Positions 35,601 to 48,415 of a DNA stretch of 64,000 bases are shown piece after piece. Source of the stretch: Camellia lanceoleosa (taxonomy: Eukaryota; Streptophyta; Magnoliopsida; Ericales; Theaceae); the NCBI GenBank assembly GCA_025200525.1, contig CM045763.1, positions 63,995,018 through 64,059,017 on the forward strand. The letters run 5' to 3'. The notes under the pieces were generated by a model. It was not told the DNA's origin. It searched no databases and saw nothing but the letters and a program-made list of their open reading frames with translations. Each line of letters begins with the position of its first letter. Position 1 is the stretch's first letter. Position numbers and translations under genes: made by a program.

Positions 35601-38600
35601 AAGCAAGATTCTATGGTGCTCTCATCAGGTGAACATGCCCCAAATGCCATGATTTGTAGAGTATCAGATACACTACATCTACATTTCATGAATATTACAT
35701 TTCAAATGTCCTATTTTAGATCTTTATGGAGTAAACAACGCCATATTTTGCTTTCTTGTTTAGATCTTGTCATTAATTTATATTGGTTTTATATAGCTAT
35801 GGGGCCTCAGTAGCCCTTGCAATGAACCCAGTAAACCACAATTTGTTGACAACTGGCAGTGGTTGTATATTGTTTTCTTGATCTCCATTTCTTCATCAGT
35901 TCATATATATATATGAATAAAAGAAGCTTATTATCCCATAATGATGTACGCATAATTTCATCCTCTATCTACTTTATTTCCTGACAAGCGGATAGATTGC
36001 AGCAAAACTGGAAAGTTAAACGGCAGCGTGGTCGCTTTTTGTTCCTGGCAACGAAGGCTTTTACATTGATCTATTTGACAATACATTACATGATTCAGCG
36101 GTTGTATCTGGCCCATCTGCTATATCAACAGTGCGAGTTGAGTATGACCCAGCTGGTATGCTAGCTGTGAACATACCTCCAAATTCGTGCAGCTTCACTT
36201 GAATTTTCATTTCTTGGTTCGCATTTGGGTAATAATCCAAGACAATCTAGTAAAAACGAAACCGCTGTTCTCTGAGGATCTATCCAAAGAAACTAAGAAA
36301 GAACCTCAGAGTGATGATGAGTGTGTTAAAGAAACACATTCAATTCTCCGTGAAGTTCATCATGCAATCTTTGATGAGCAGGTATGTTCCTTGCTTTTCT
36401 ATGCCCTTCATACTTAAGTACTATATTTTACTGCTTCTGGTTCTCTTGTTCCAGGTTTTGATTTGGTGAATCGCTAAGCATTAAACCCATCTTTAGGTGT
36501 GAATGTGACTGGAATACGAGAAAACTATTTGCAACTGAGCATAGGTCAAGGAGCTTCTGTCTTCATTTCACTTGTGCCATCTGGGCAAGATAATCAAACA
36601 GTTGATAGTGCAGAGACTCAAAATTTGGACACTGCAATTGTACCTTTCGAAACATTTGATGGATCACGGTTAGTTGAAGGGAAAAATGATACCCCAAAAA
36701 AGAAGCCCAGGTTTCCTAATCAAATGAGTTGTGAAATTTATTTGGCGCAAATTTTTCATGAACATGTTGTTCTAAGAGCCAAAGATGGATCTATTTCTGC
36801 TGGTAGAACTCACTTATCTAATCAGCAACCATCAAAGGATGAGTTAAATCTTCTTGGTCATTTCTGCATGTCCCTGGCTCACACGATCTTTTTCGAACAA
36901 AGTTCTCGCTGAGCTGGAAAATCTGGTATTGACTTCTGTGTTTACATGAATCAAAATTTAAACGGGAAGAAAAAGAAATTTGTTGTTTATTTTTATTCCA
37001 CTATTTCATTCCATCTGATACTTTGTTTGATATATGAAAGGTTGCTGGGGTCCCATATGTCCAACTTATCTCTCATCCTACTTGGCATTCTCGAACATCT
37101 TCGTGGACAATCTCCATGAATGTTCCTCAGTCCATTCTTCATGCTGGATGCCAAACCCAAAACTCAGGCATTAAACATATTAAGGATGTGAAGTCACAGT
37201 TTCGAACCAAGGTGGTGGTGAATGATGACTTCATTTACGTAGAAGGGGAAGGTGCTCCCAATGTTGTTGCCCTCTTCAAAAGTTCTGAGGCATCTGCTCT
37301 ATGAACCGATATGACTGTGACTTGGCAGATCTTCCTGTGATACTTCTTCAGCAGGTATGTCTCTATTTTTATGATTTTAGTGTGGTTATTGTATATAACT
37401 ACATTTAGTTGTTGTAGCTGCATATGGGAAACTTAAACTTGGTAATGCTAAGCACGGGAACTGTTGTCCTTGCATTAATAGGTATTTTAGGTTTTAGTGA
37501 CCTGTACGTGGTCTGTACAAAGTTTCATGGTGTATTTTGTCATTTACATATTGCAAGCTCTAGTTTTTTATATAAATAAAAATAAAGAAGAGCATGCACA
37601 GATGTAATACTAGCATTCTTGAATAGATACACACCAAGTGAAGTTTATATACTTGAATGATTAGGTATCATTATACATTTATTCACATTCAACATTAGAA
37701 GTTTCAGTCCAGAGACATTATGTTTCATAATGTTGTTTCTTAGAATTTGGACAAATTCTAATTATCTCACAAGTGTTATGAACTTTTGTAAGTTCCATTA
37801 AAATAAAATTTAAGAAGAGATAGAAAGAAATATAATTTGTAGTTACCCTAGTACACAGTTTACTAGAGATAGGAAAATTGATGTTTTTGTATAACAGTAC
37901 AGGAGAGCGTGTGATATACAATAAGGATATAAAATTTAAATCCAAACTATGTACTTGTCCCACTTGTGTGTGTCAATGGTGTTACATATATGTGATGGTG
38001 CATTGCATGTTGCATAGTACAGTTAAATTGTGATGCATAACCAAGCCAAACTAAACCAAACCTTGTGTCGCACTAGAACCTACATGAATTTTTTTTCACC
38101 ATTTTGCTATATGCTCAGTTAAATTAAATAAATTCATATCTTTTTTTTTACTATTGCATCTCCTATCTGTCAATTTATGCATTCCCCTCTCCCTAACATT
38201 TTTATTTATGGTGATCATTCAACTTTTTCCTACATCTCGACCAACCATGTTAGCCTATTCTTGCAACTTATTTTCAATTTATGTTACTCCAACTATTTCA
38301 TGAATATATTTATTAATGATTTTGTCTTTCCTAGTCTTACTACAATCTAAGCATTCTCATCTTAGTTACACTCATTGTCGGTCGAGATTGTTTGAGCATT
38401 TTGTCAAACCCAAATTGGTCAGGTCAGTTGACAGGTCAATAGTAAACCTGTTCCGGCTCATCCATAAGCACACCCTTAGGTCCAACATTGCAAGCATAAT
38501 AATCAGTAAACATTTTCCAAATGGGAAAATTTTGCGAATCTAGTAATGCAATGGACCAAATAAAGGTTGTATGATGGGTGTAACCAAACATGGTTACCGT

Positions 38601-39176
38601 GCTCATCAAACTTTAGTTTGACTATATATTGCTCAATAAGAATTGGGTATGTTGTGTGTGCTGTCGTGTTGCATCCACTGAAATCCAAGACCATGTTTTG
38701 TTTTTCCAATTACAATAGAATCAAAACATAATTTCTATCTGAAAGATGCATGTGAAATTTCAACTAAAGCCACTTAATCTTCTTGTTAGATAACAACTTT
38801 CACAATATGTATTACACAAAATGAAATTTGTACATATATTACTTTGACTACAGATTGCAAGCTGTTATTCGCTGGCTTCACGAGGAAGCTCTTATGGTTG
38901 GAATTAAAGTGAATCGACTATCTATGTTTGTCCTTCGAGCTTGAGCAAGGGGAAACACTTGGCCTCGTGGCACATGTTGATCCAGAAGATACCCAAGGAT
39001 GCATCTCCTGGTGGTTGGTGATGGAGGATGGATTCACCGAGGAACGCAAACTTCATGCAGATGTTTCTGATGGTGGATCGGACACGAGGAAATTCCTGGG
39101 TTATTTATCATTGGATTTGTTGTATTCAACATTGATGGACTTGGTTAGCCTCTCCAATGGTGGTGGAAACCCCTGA
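32627..39176 (+). CDS. MED17: Mediator subunit 17, copy B (all eight exons present, frame-broken)
   Basis: Exons by comparison with copy A and splice sites: 32627-32721, 32799-33040, 35166-35276, 35543-35628, 35996-36381, 36455-36925, 37041-37354 and 38854-39176. Exon 1 starts MDGDLEISLDKL and then loses frame. Exon 2 reads DVGYDEKRLNLIRRI, shifts, then EREDPNKKQKKT, 15 Ser (32897-32941), and WPWQSMVENLQLAHQELPVI, all family-typical. Relative to copy A the exons carry many small changes: a missing C near 35208, two lost bases before 35276, an extra T near 35565 with a lost G near 35600, a changed block at 36025-36050, altered bases near 36190 and 36253-36270, a lost T at 36455-36460, a lost G near 37290, and losses near 38862 and 38918. 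As written no full protein can be made. Introns match copy A almost perfectly, so sequence error is more likely than a real pseudogene. Confidence 0.88.
32897..32941 (+). repeat. MED17: TCT/TCG repeat encoding a 15-Ser run in MED17
   Basis: In-frame TCT and TCG codons after KKQKKT in exon 2. A low-complexity, probably disordered linker. It is a likely site of length variation between alleles. The equivalent exon of copy A lies outside the window. Confidence 0.9.
33213..34938. mobile_element. hAT-like non-autonomous element in MED17 intron 2
   Basis: The flanks ATGTCGGA (33205-33212) and GTGTCGGA (34939-34946) match in seven of eight bases, the size of a hAT target duplication. Ends are CATTGTTGTGAGATCGGATT and, read inward from the right, CCTCTGTTATCGAACTTACG. 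Both arms are rich in GAATCG/GATTCG words. The middle is AT-rich, with a CT/GC-rich patch (33960-34160) and another at 34515-34580. 1726 bp; no transposase reading frame. Confidence 0.6.
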
Positions 39177-42100
39177 TTTTGCATCATAATTTCCTTGTAG
39201 TTGTCTATGGGAAAGGTTGCTGATGGTGATTTTGCAATTACATCTCTTTGTAATCCTAGTTGTAAAATGCTTTCGGTTTCATTTTCATAATTTGTTTTCC
39301 TAAACTCACAAAAAACGAATTTGGTTTGGTTTTCAGAAAATAGATTTTGAAAATGAAACCAAATGTAGTGATAGTCTGTTTGGATTGGGTATTTTTTAGA
39401 AGGGGATAAAAATTAAAAAGAAACTCTTTCAATTTTTGTTAGGGAAACTTCTACATTTCGTATGAAAAATGGAGAAAAATTCAATAATAAATCGGATATT
39501 GAAAAACTAATCACAGTGAAAATTTAAATAATAGATTGAATATTCAAAAATTAATCCCCATTATTTTGTGTCGTCTATGTAAATTCAAATGAAATATGCC
39601 AATCATGCTCACTTTTGTATAAGCACGATTTCAAGCACATTTTGATTTAAATTTTAATAATACAAAAAAAAACATAACTGCTTTTTAAAATGTTTGGCTA
39701 GCATTTATTTTCAAAAAATTATGTATATTGAAATATACATTTTTATTTTTTATATCCATATATATAGAGAACCAATCAAAAAAACTCTTGTGAAAATTTC
39801 AAATATATTGTCCTACGAACATACCAACATAAGACTGTGTTTAGATTATGAATTTTTGTAGGAATTTTAAAAGTAAAAAAGAAAAAAAGTAAGTAAAATG
39901 TTAATGAAATTCACTTTTTCTCTTTTTCTTTTTAAATTTTTATCCAAATCTTTGATTCAAACACCACCTAAAGAAAACAATCCCTTTGGAAATATGGAAC
40001 TAGGTCACTTTCATTTCATTGTGGATCATTGCTTCCAAAATTCATCGGGAGGGTTACCCATTGTGTAACGCAATATAATTCCATCATGCGGAAAAGATAA
40101 TGCAACCCAAGAAGCCACAAATATTGGAATTTACTTCTCAAATTAGAATATTTGATTTGGTTTTAAATTAAATTAAGAATCAAGCCTGGTCCTAGATTTT
40201 AAAAATTTAAGAGCCAAATTGAATTGTAAAATCTTTAAAACTGAACTAGAACCATGTGATTTGATTTTCATTTCACTGTTTTAGGTTAAAAAATGAGCAA
40301 TGATACATCCCATAATTTTGGAGTTTTAATTGAGCTCTAATGATATAGCAAAGAATTTATAAAAATAAAAAAAAAAGGATAAAAAAATAACATCACAGTG
40401 GGACTCACCCCTATTAAAGCTCTTTATTAGAGCTCACAGTCATTTTGGTTAAAAATTTACTACTATATCTAAATTATATAATTCAATAAAATCGATGTAC
40501 TTCAAAAAATTAAAAACATAGTTCAATTTTTACATTATTTTAATTTGATAGATGGTTAGATTGGGAATAAAATTGTAAGATTAATTAATATAAGATTCTT
40601 CAATATTGGCTATATTTATATAAATACAAAACTTAATTTGATAAGCAGAGTGGTTAATTTTGATATATTTATGATGTGATACTTTAAAAGTACAAGGCTA
40701 TAGGTTGGTTTGAGATATGAGTTGGTTTTTAAACTTCTTTTTTTTTTAACTTAGGGTTAAAAGTTTCATTTGAGATAAATTTTTTAATTTTATTAACTTT
40801 TATATAAAAAAAAATAAAATAATTACGATTTGAATGTGATATTTTATCTTATTGACTATTTAATTTATTTTATTTTTTTAAAACTATTTTAACCCCAAAC
40901 TATTATGCCAAATGAGTGCAAAGTATCATGTAGGCGTCACATAGAAGAAAGAAGAAACCAAATTGAATTGTGAAATCTCTAGAATTGAATCAAAACCAGC
41001 TCTAGGCTAAAAAAATCATCATTATATCTATATTATATAATCCAGTAAGAAATTAACGTCTGTTTAGTTTAATTTTTTTAAAATTATTTTTAGATGAGTT
41101 TTCATTTATTTTTAATACAGTAATTTTTTATATTTTTTAGATGCTTCTAATCAAGATGAATCTAAAAAGTAAAATAAATTTCTTAAATTTTTTAAAAATC
41201 ATTAAAATAAACGAAAATTTGATCAAAAATTCTATGTACATTTTTGTTCGAATTTTTGTTTATTTTTTGTAATGTTTTTTCATATTTTAATTAATTATTT
41301 TACTTTTTAAATATATCTAATCTTGATATATCTAAAAAAATTAACTAAAATATAAATAAAAAATTAATAAAATAAACAAAATTCGTTTAAAGACAATTTT
41401 TAAAAGGTAGTTCGAATATTTAAATTGTTTAAATTAAATATAAATTTGTCAACCAACCAACACGAGACACTGACACCTCACCCACGGCACAAGTGGACGC
41501 CACTTGTTCCTCTTCTTATTTTTATTTTTATTTTTATTTTGATCTTCATATTATCCAACAATTTATTTTTTTATTAAATAATTATTCACAACCAAATGCC
41601 ATGCGTAATTACGATTACATGACACATACTTATAAATAATGACAAGTGTCTCTCCCATCTCTCTTTATCTTTAACTTTTCATTTTCCTTAATATTCTAGA
41701 ATTAACCCTAAATAAAATTTAAACATTCCTAATAATTATAGTCTTACTCGAAAATATTTACATTAAGAATTTATTGATTTATTATTACCCAAATGAATTG
41801 TCACATTTTAACTATTAAAAATGTCAGTCCTTTATATGTTACTAGCTTGACTTTTTATTAAAAGTAACTTAAAAGTCTTCAGTAATATTCACTATAAGTT
41901 TTAAGTAGGTCTTCAGTGATCTTGACATGATGATAATAAAAATAACTAAAACATATTATATTTTGATAAGCTTGATTATTTCATTAAAGCTAACTTAAAA
42001 GTTTTAAGTGATATTATTTATAAGTTTTAAGTACGTCGTCAGTGATCTTAACATGATAATAATAAAATTAACTAGAACTCTTATTACATTTTTGGTTAGC

Positions 42101-43004
42101 TAATCGTTAAATAATTGTTATTATAATTAAAATTGAGAACGATTAGCTATGCTTCAATTTGAATTTCCTTACCTCATATCATTAGGAATACTCAAGTTGA
42201 AATTCAAATTCAATGTTCATGAATTCACAATGAGTAGTGATTAGCTAATAGTTTGACCTCATATCAAAGTTGAATCTATAATATATGGTCAGAAAGGTTT
42301 TTCTTAGAAGTTAGCTTAAGAAACCTATCAAACCAAGTAACTTTTATTTCAACACACATCTCTCTTTTAAAAGAACTTACACACCACACTTCGTCCCACA
42401 CGTTACATTATTATTATTATTATTATTTTTGTGAATATTAAATTTTAAATAAAAATTAATTATAATCAATTTGTATGGTTTCCCGATCATGCTCACTTTT
42501 GTAAAAGCATAATTCACAAAACAAACGTTTTGATTTTAAGTTTTCAAATACAGTTTTTAATTTTTTTTGTATTTTGTTATCTTCAGTGAATTTTTTTCAT
42601 ATTTTAGTTAAATAATTTTATTTTTTTGATGCACTAAACCTCGATGAACCTAGCAAATAAAATATTTGTGGCTATATTTTTTTTAAATTTAATAAATACA
42701 AAAATATTCTGAATTTTTGTATTTTTTTTTTTTGTATTTAGTGATTTTTTTAAATATTTTAATTTTTAAGTGTATTTAGGTTAGGTACATTTAAAAATAA
42801 ATAAAAAAATAATTAAAATATTAAAAAAAATTATTGAAATTAAAAAAATAAAAAATTGTATTTAAAAACTTAAAACCAAACAAAATCTAGCTAGTTTTTT
42901 TAATTGTTGGGTTGAGATTTTAAAAAATGTGTATATTAAAACGCGTATCTTTTTCATACCCATGTTACTACATAGACAGAGAATCAACCACAAAACTATC
43001 CCTG
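39177..43004. other. Non-coding spacer downstream of MED17 (copy B)
   Basis: Counterpart of 4044-7870, with the MITE-like element at 39837-39965 and the 125-bp degenerate repeats at about 41840-42090. It differs from copy A mostly in homopolymer length. No gene. Confidence 0.65.
39837..39965. mobile_element. Small MITE-like inverted-repeat element (copy B)
   Basis: Same ends as 4704-4832: GTGTTTAGATTATGAATTTT on the left and TTTGATTCAAACACC on the right, with no difference in the ends. Confidence 0.5.
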
Positions 43005-43261
43005 GTAATAATGACATAACATTAATTGGTATACTAGTGTGTACATTAATTGGTGCATGTAGCACCATCGAAACTTTTAGAATAATACTATATGTACCAA
43101 TTAATGTACTAACTATTATACTAACAAATAATATGGCATAATTTTAGAGATTTTAGGTATTTATAATTTATATAATAGGTAGGGTCAGTAATAATGACTT
43201 AACACTAGTTGGTATACTAGTATGTATATTAATTGGTGCATGTAGCACCACCGAAACTTTT
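43005..43261 (+). repeat. Pair of 74-bp direct repeats (copy B)
   Basis: Counterpart of 7871-8127, both units present with the same mismatches between them. Confidence 0.75.
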
Positions 43262-43297
43262 ATTTTCATTCAAAATTGAGAGAATTCAAATAACTTT

Positions 43298-43529
43298 GCC
43301 TCTGTTTGGGAAGTAGGTTTTAAGGTTTTTTTTGGGCTAAAATAGTCACAAAAAACAAAATATGCTTTTTAGCCTAACAAAACAAAACATTACATCCAAC
43401 CCATAATCATTACATTCTTTCTCTCATAAAAAAGCTAAAAGCCCTTCCCAAACTAGATTTTTTAGGCACAAGTTAAAATAGCTAAAAAAGTCAAAAGGCT
43501 AAAAAGTCAACCCACTTCCCAAACGAGCT
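43298..43529. mobile_element. MITE with TGTTTGGGAAGT-type ends (copy B)
   Basis: Counterpart of 8163-8392. Its right end, CCCACTTCCCAAACGAGCTT, is complete. Next to it 'gtcaaaaggctaaaaagtc' replaces 'gtcaaaatttaaaaagtc' of copy A. Confidence 0.7.
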
Positions 43530-43814
43530 TATGATGTATTTGGATCATAAATTTGAGTATGAATTTTCCAAACAAAGGTAGGAAATTTCACAAATTAAAT
43601 TTTTTGGCACATGAACCTTTGAATGTTAAAACAGTCATGCTACATACCACTAAATTTCTATTACTAACACCATCACTAATGATGTGGCAAGCCAAAAAAA
43701 AAAAAAAATTAAGACACAAAACACATCTGACCCACTGCCACATCCCTGGTGCAACCACTAATTAATGGTCTGCACCATTTTCCATATTAAAAATGCATGT
43801 TTTTTATTTGTCAC

Positions 43815-44590
43815 TAGCTTAACTCTTGCATTAAAGCAAACTTAGAAGTTTTTGGTGATATTGCCTATAACTTTCAAGTAAATTTTTTATCTTGATATGA
43901 CAATGATAAAATTTATTGAAACTCTAGTGTGTTTGGTTTGAGTTTTCTGGATTAAGTTTTTTGAAAACTGAGTTTTTTGGTTTTCGTATTCTTTTGTTTT
44001 TAGTGAATATTTTTTAAATTTTAAACATTTTTTTTACTTTTTTAGATGCACCTTAGTTAGAGGTATCTAAAAAGTAAAAAATTTGTGAAAAAATATTTTA
44101 AAAAATTAATAAATACATAGAAATACAAAAAATATACTGAATTCTTGTATTTTTTTTGTATTTTTGGTATTTAGTGAATTTTTAAAAGATTTTTTTTACA
44201 ATTTTTTTTACTTTTTAGGTGTATTTATGTTAGGTGTGTTTAAAAAGTAAAAAAATTACTTAAAATATTAAAAAAAATCAGTAAAAACAAAAAAACACGA
44301 AAAATAAGAAAGTAGAATTTTTTAAAAAGTGTTTTGGAAAACTGGTAACCAAGATTACTCCTTTGAGTTTGCCTCTTTCATCAAAATTAACATAGAAGTT
44401 TTCAGTGATGTCTATAAAGTTGGTAGTCTCTGATCCTAATATGATAATGATAAAATTGACTAAAACTTTTATTATGTCTTTGGCAAACTTGATTCTTTCC
44501 TTGGAGCTAATTTACAAGTCTTTAGTGATATTGATTAAACCTCTTATTACATCTTTAATAAGACCGACTCTTTTATTAAAGTTAACTTAG
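43815..44590 (+). repeat. Degenerate units of the 125-bp repeat (copy B)
   Basis: Counterpart of 8665-9425. The intervening T-rich/A-rich inverted block (about 43960-44330) is a little longer than in copy A through longer homopolymers. Confidence 0.55.
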
Positions 44591-47562
44591 AGTTTATTTG
44601 GCAACACCATAAATAAGTTGCTTATAGACTTATTTTAAGTTACATAATTTTTATTTTTCTTGCATCCCTTTTTGTAATAAGTAAAAAAGTCAACTTAAAA
44701 GTCATATAGTAATATTGCCTAAGCTTAATACTTTACATTAAAACTTAGAAATACCGAGTAGATATAGTGTAACAATTCTATTCTAGAGTATATGTATATA
44801 ACATCACAAAGATTCCCTCCTAGAAGAAGCTAGCTTAAGAAATCTAACCATTGTGATTATCAAACCAAAATCACTTTCGTTTTCAACACATCACTCTTTT
44901 AAAACCCAATAATAGGTGAGTAAAATCCTTTATCTTGATGATTGAATAATGAAACCAACTCTTTTTTAAAGATAAAACAATTTTTAGAAATTTATTTTTA
45001 TCAAACTAGTTTGTAATTTATTTTTTAAATTCAAAAATATATTCTAAAAACTCAACCAAACAAAACCCCTATCACTTGGTTTTAAAATCCTCTGTTCTCT
45101 CAAAAATTATCAAAATATATTTCTATTTATTTTTGCAAAATATATAAATTAATTGGACCAAAATAAGCACTAAAAATTATTTTAAATTTCCAAAAATTAT
45201 GTTTACTCTAAAAAAGAAAAAGTCAGGTGAAAGTGATCAGCGTTTATTATGAAAAAAAAAAAATAGCTTTTGAAGTTTAACCAAATAGAGTAAGTATTCT
45301 TATAAAATTATGATGTGGGTTCCACATAATATAAGGTTGATACTCACTTGTATAATGTATAAAATATTCATAAGTTCAGTAAGAATTTTTTTAAAGAAAT
45401 TATTGGGTGTGTCTAAATTAATTTACGCACATCTTAACTAATTTTAAATTCTTGAAATTAATGATCAAATAAATATCCAGTGATCCCTTAAAATGAATCC
45501 AACTTAGTAGGGATATGTAACAAAACTTTAAAAAGAAATCACTAGAAATTGCACATGCAAGTCCATATTGTCTTGTTTTTTTAGGGTATTTTTCCTTTAT
45601 TTTTGTCTTTGCATAGCACACCCCTATAATTATTAATTTCCACTTTTGGGTTGGCCAAGTTTGGCAGTCATTTAATTCAAAAATAATAGAGTGGTGAACA
45701 AGCAAGCATGATCAACTGATGTATGCTTGCAAAGCACAAAAGGCATGGGCTTGAAGTTTTAAAACAAAAACCTATTTAACATTAAACTATTTTGACCTTT
45801 CTTTGTGTCCAATGAACTTCCAACACATCTCAAGCCCATGAAATGAATATTTTCTCAAATAAGACAAACCAAAAGGCTTGAGAAATAAAAAATTATTTCG
45901 ACCATTTTATTCTGGTTTGTTCTATGTTATTGTAAGATTATCATATTTGAGAAATAAAAAAATTAATTACAAATTAATAAAGTACAATTGAGATAGTAAA
46001 TAAGCAAATCCAACTATCTAATATATCATATAATATAACAAATTATTAATAAAAAATAATCTGACTATTATGTGAATTAAAAAAAAAAATTGTGTGTACG
46101 CGCGCACATATATGTTCACTTACTCTCCTTTATTATGTTCTTTCCCTTCCATTTTTATTATAAATTCCTTTTCCTCTCCTCTGTTAATTTCTTTTTTTTT
46201 CTTTTATTAATTTGAAAACATGTTTTATTTTTTAAAAAGTCACACTCATTCTAGAACATTTTCTTTATGATACGGGAAATTTTTGTTTATGAAATCCAAG
46301 TACACACTTCTTTTTTATATTTATTGGTTATTGCTTGCAAATATTGTTTCCAATATATTTTGAAGAAGTTTTATAATAAAAAAAATGTTAATTCTAAATT
46401 AATTAGCATTTCTATATGATTTGAAGCAATTTCTTCGGAATAATTGGCAAAAGGGGGAAACTATCAAATTTGCAAGATTAGTCTTAATCATTTTGAATAA
46501 AAAGAGCAAGAAATTATTCAAATAAATACAATGTTATGGTAATTTTAAAAAATGAATTAAAATCAATTCACTTTCTAAGTTTAATGTTTTAAGACTGGAT
46601 TATTATATTTTGACATCTAATTTTTCAATTGATTTGCAAACAAACAAAATTAATACCTTGAAAATAGTTTCATATGAATAAACAGATCTATTTGTAAATG
46701 ATTCAAACTATTTTTTTTTTTTTTAAATAATCTTTTTTCCTAGTTCAATTACTACATAAAATTAAATTTTAAAAATAATTCACGCATAAGTTAGGGATGA
46801 CCATTTATTCCCACCCGGTGCGGGTTTTCTCCACCTCCATGAAGAAGTGGGACGGGATATAGATGGGGTTTTACTCCTCTGTCCTATTTATATTTATTAA
46901 ATATATATCATTCAATTTTTTTTCAATATTATAAAATTAACTCAAATATTATTTATTTATCATTTTACATCTTTCAACTTTCATTAATTATAAATACTAT
47001 TATCTATAATTTTTATTAGTATTTATGTTTTTAAAGTTATAAAATTAACACGCTCCCACCACCAATCCAATTTGCCGAGAGATTATAAATACATTCCAAA
47101 CCCAGCTAATGACTCTTCCTGCACATACCCAAAAAAATTTGTTTGGGTATTCCAAATAAGTGTACTTTTTATCTTTTTAGACTAAAAAATAAAAGTTGAA
47201 AATATAGATGTTTTGGTTAACTTTTTGACTTTTTATAAAAAAATGTGTAATAAAAAATTATAAAAATTGATTTGTAGAAAAAATTTAACTTTGGGAGTTA
47301 AGAACCGTAATTTTGATTTTTAATGAATAGTGTTAACTTTTTAACTTTTTGAATAACTTTTTGGTATATGCCAAACTTAACCTTATTATCTTAAAATTTT
47401 AAAAATTTAAGCCCGTACTATTACTGTGAGATCATTGATCTGTGGTGTATCTATTGACTAATTTGAAAATTCAAAATATTTAAGTTTAAGAAATTCCAAA
47501 CATATAGCAAAATATTTTTACATTTAAAATTAATTTTCCAATCCAAACATTCCTTCAAGATT
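44591..47562. other. Non-coding spacer (copy B)
   Basis: Counterpart of 9426-12410, including the TAGGGATGACC-type remnant near 46792. No gene seen. Confidence 0.6.
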
Positions 47563-48415
47563 GCACACGAAACGAATCAGGTGGCCTACACTACACACCA
47601 ACTGCAAATCTTTCCAATTCTTACGGGTCTGTGCCACGCCATAGATCCCTCGTCACCCACAACACCACAACACTCTCTCTCTCTCTCTCTCTCTCTCTCT
47701 ACGAAACGACTCAAAAACCTTGTCTGGGGTTGCCTTATTTATTGCCAAGCCTCTTCTCTATTCATTAATTACTCCTTTACATTGATATACCGTAATCTGA
47801 GCAGTTGAAGAGCCGAGATTTGGGCAATCTTGTGGGATTTTGAATCCTCTCCGGGTTTCAAGAATTCTTTTTAAGGCATTGGATTTCTGGGTTTCTTCTT
47901 GATAGAATGATTGTTTTGATATTTGATTCTCCGTAATCTCGCATCGTATGGTAAGGGTTTTGTGGGGAAATTCGATTGTGATGATGGGTTTTGTGAGAAA
48001 TTTGATTTTTTATGTGGGTTATGGAGATGGAAATGATTGGATTACGCTGCTATGATCTTTTCTGTTTGATGTTTTTGTGGGTTTTTGCGGGTTTTTGTGG
48101 GTTTTGTGTTTGAGTTTATCAAATATATGATAATGGTTTTTAGGATATAGAACTTGATTGAATTTTATAGTTTGTGCATTCAATTTACAGAGATATCTAG
48201 ATAGATTTTGATACTGTTCCATTTGTGACATTGTTTGGTCATTTTTAGGTCTGTGGATAATTTTTTAGTCAGAATTTAGTAGGATTTACAGACTATAGAT
48301 CTTCATACTTTTTATGTTTGTGGAAGACTAAAGTTAAGAAATTTTAGAAGTAGGTTGATTGAGAGTTTAGAGAGGTTTTGTTGGATTCTTTGGTTGTCAT
48401 TATTTTGAGTGAACA
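47563..48415 (+). promoter_or_regulatory. Probable promoter and leader of the TMEM128-like gene (copy B)
   Basis: Counterpart of 12411-13263. The CT tract (about 47673-47700) is an uninterrupted (CT)n here, whereas copy A has interrupted 'ctgt' and 'ccct' words. The donor-like GTAAGG after 'atcgtatg' is kept. Confidence 0.45.

Noticed and set aside
35166..39176. MED17 copy B as a true pseudogene made by tandem duplication
   Set aside because: The changes sit in exons while introns stay almost unchanged, and the two copies are separated by a placeholder gap; error is the simpler explanation, though not proven.
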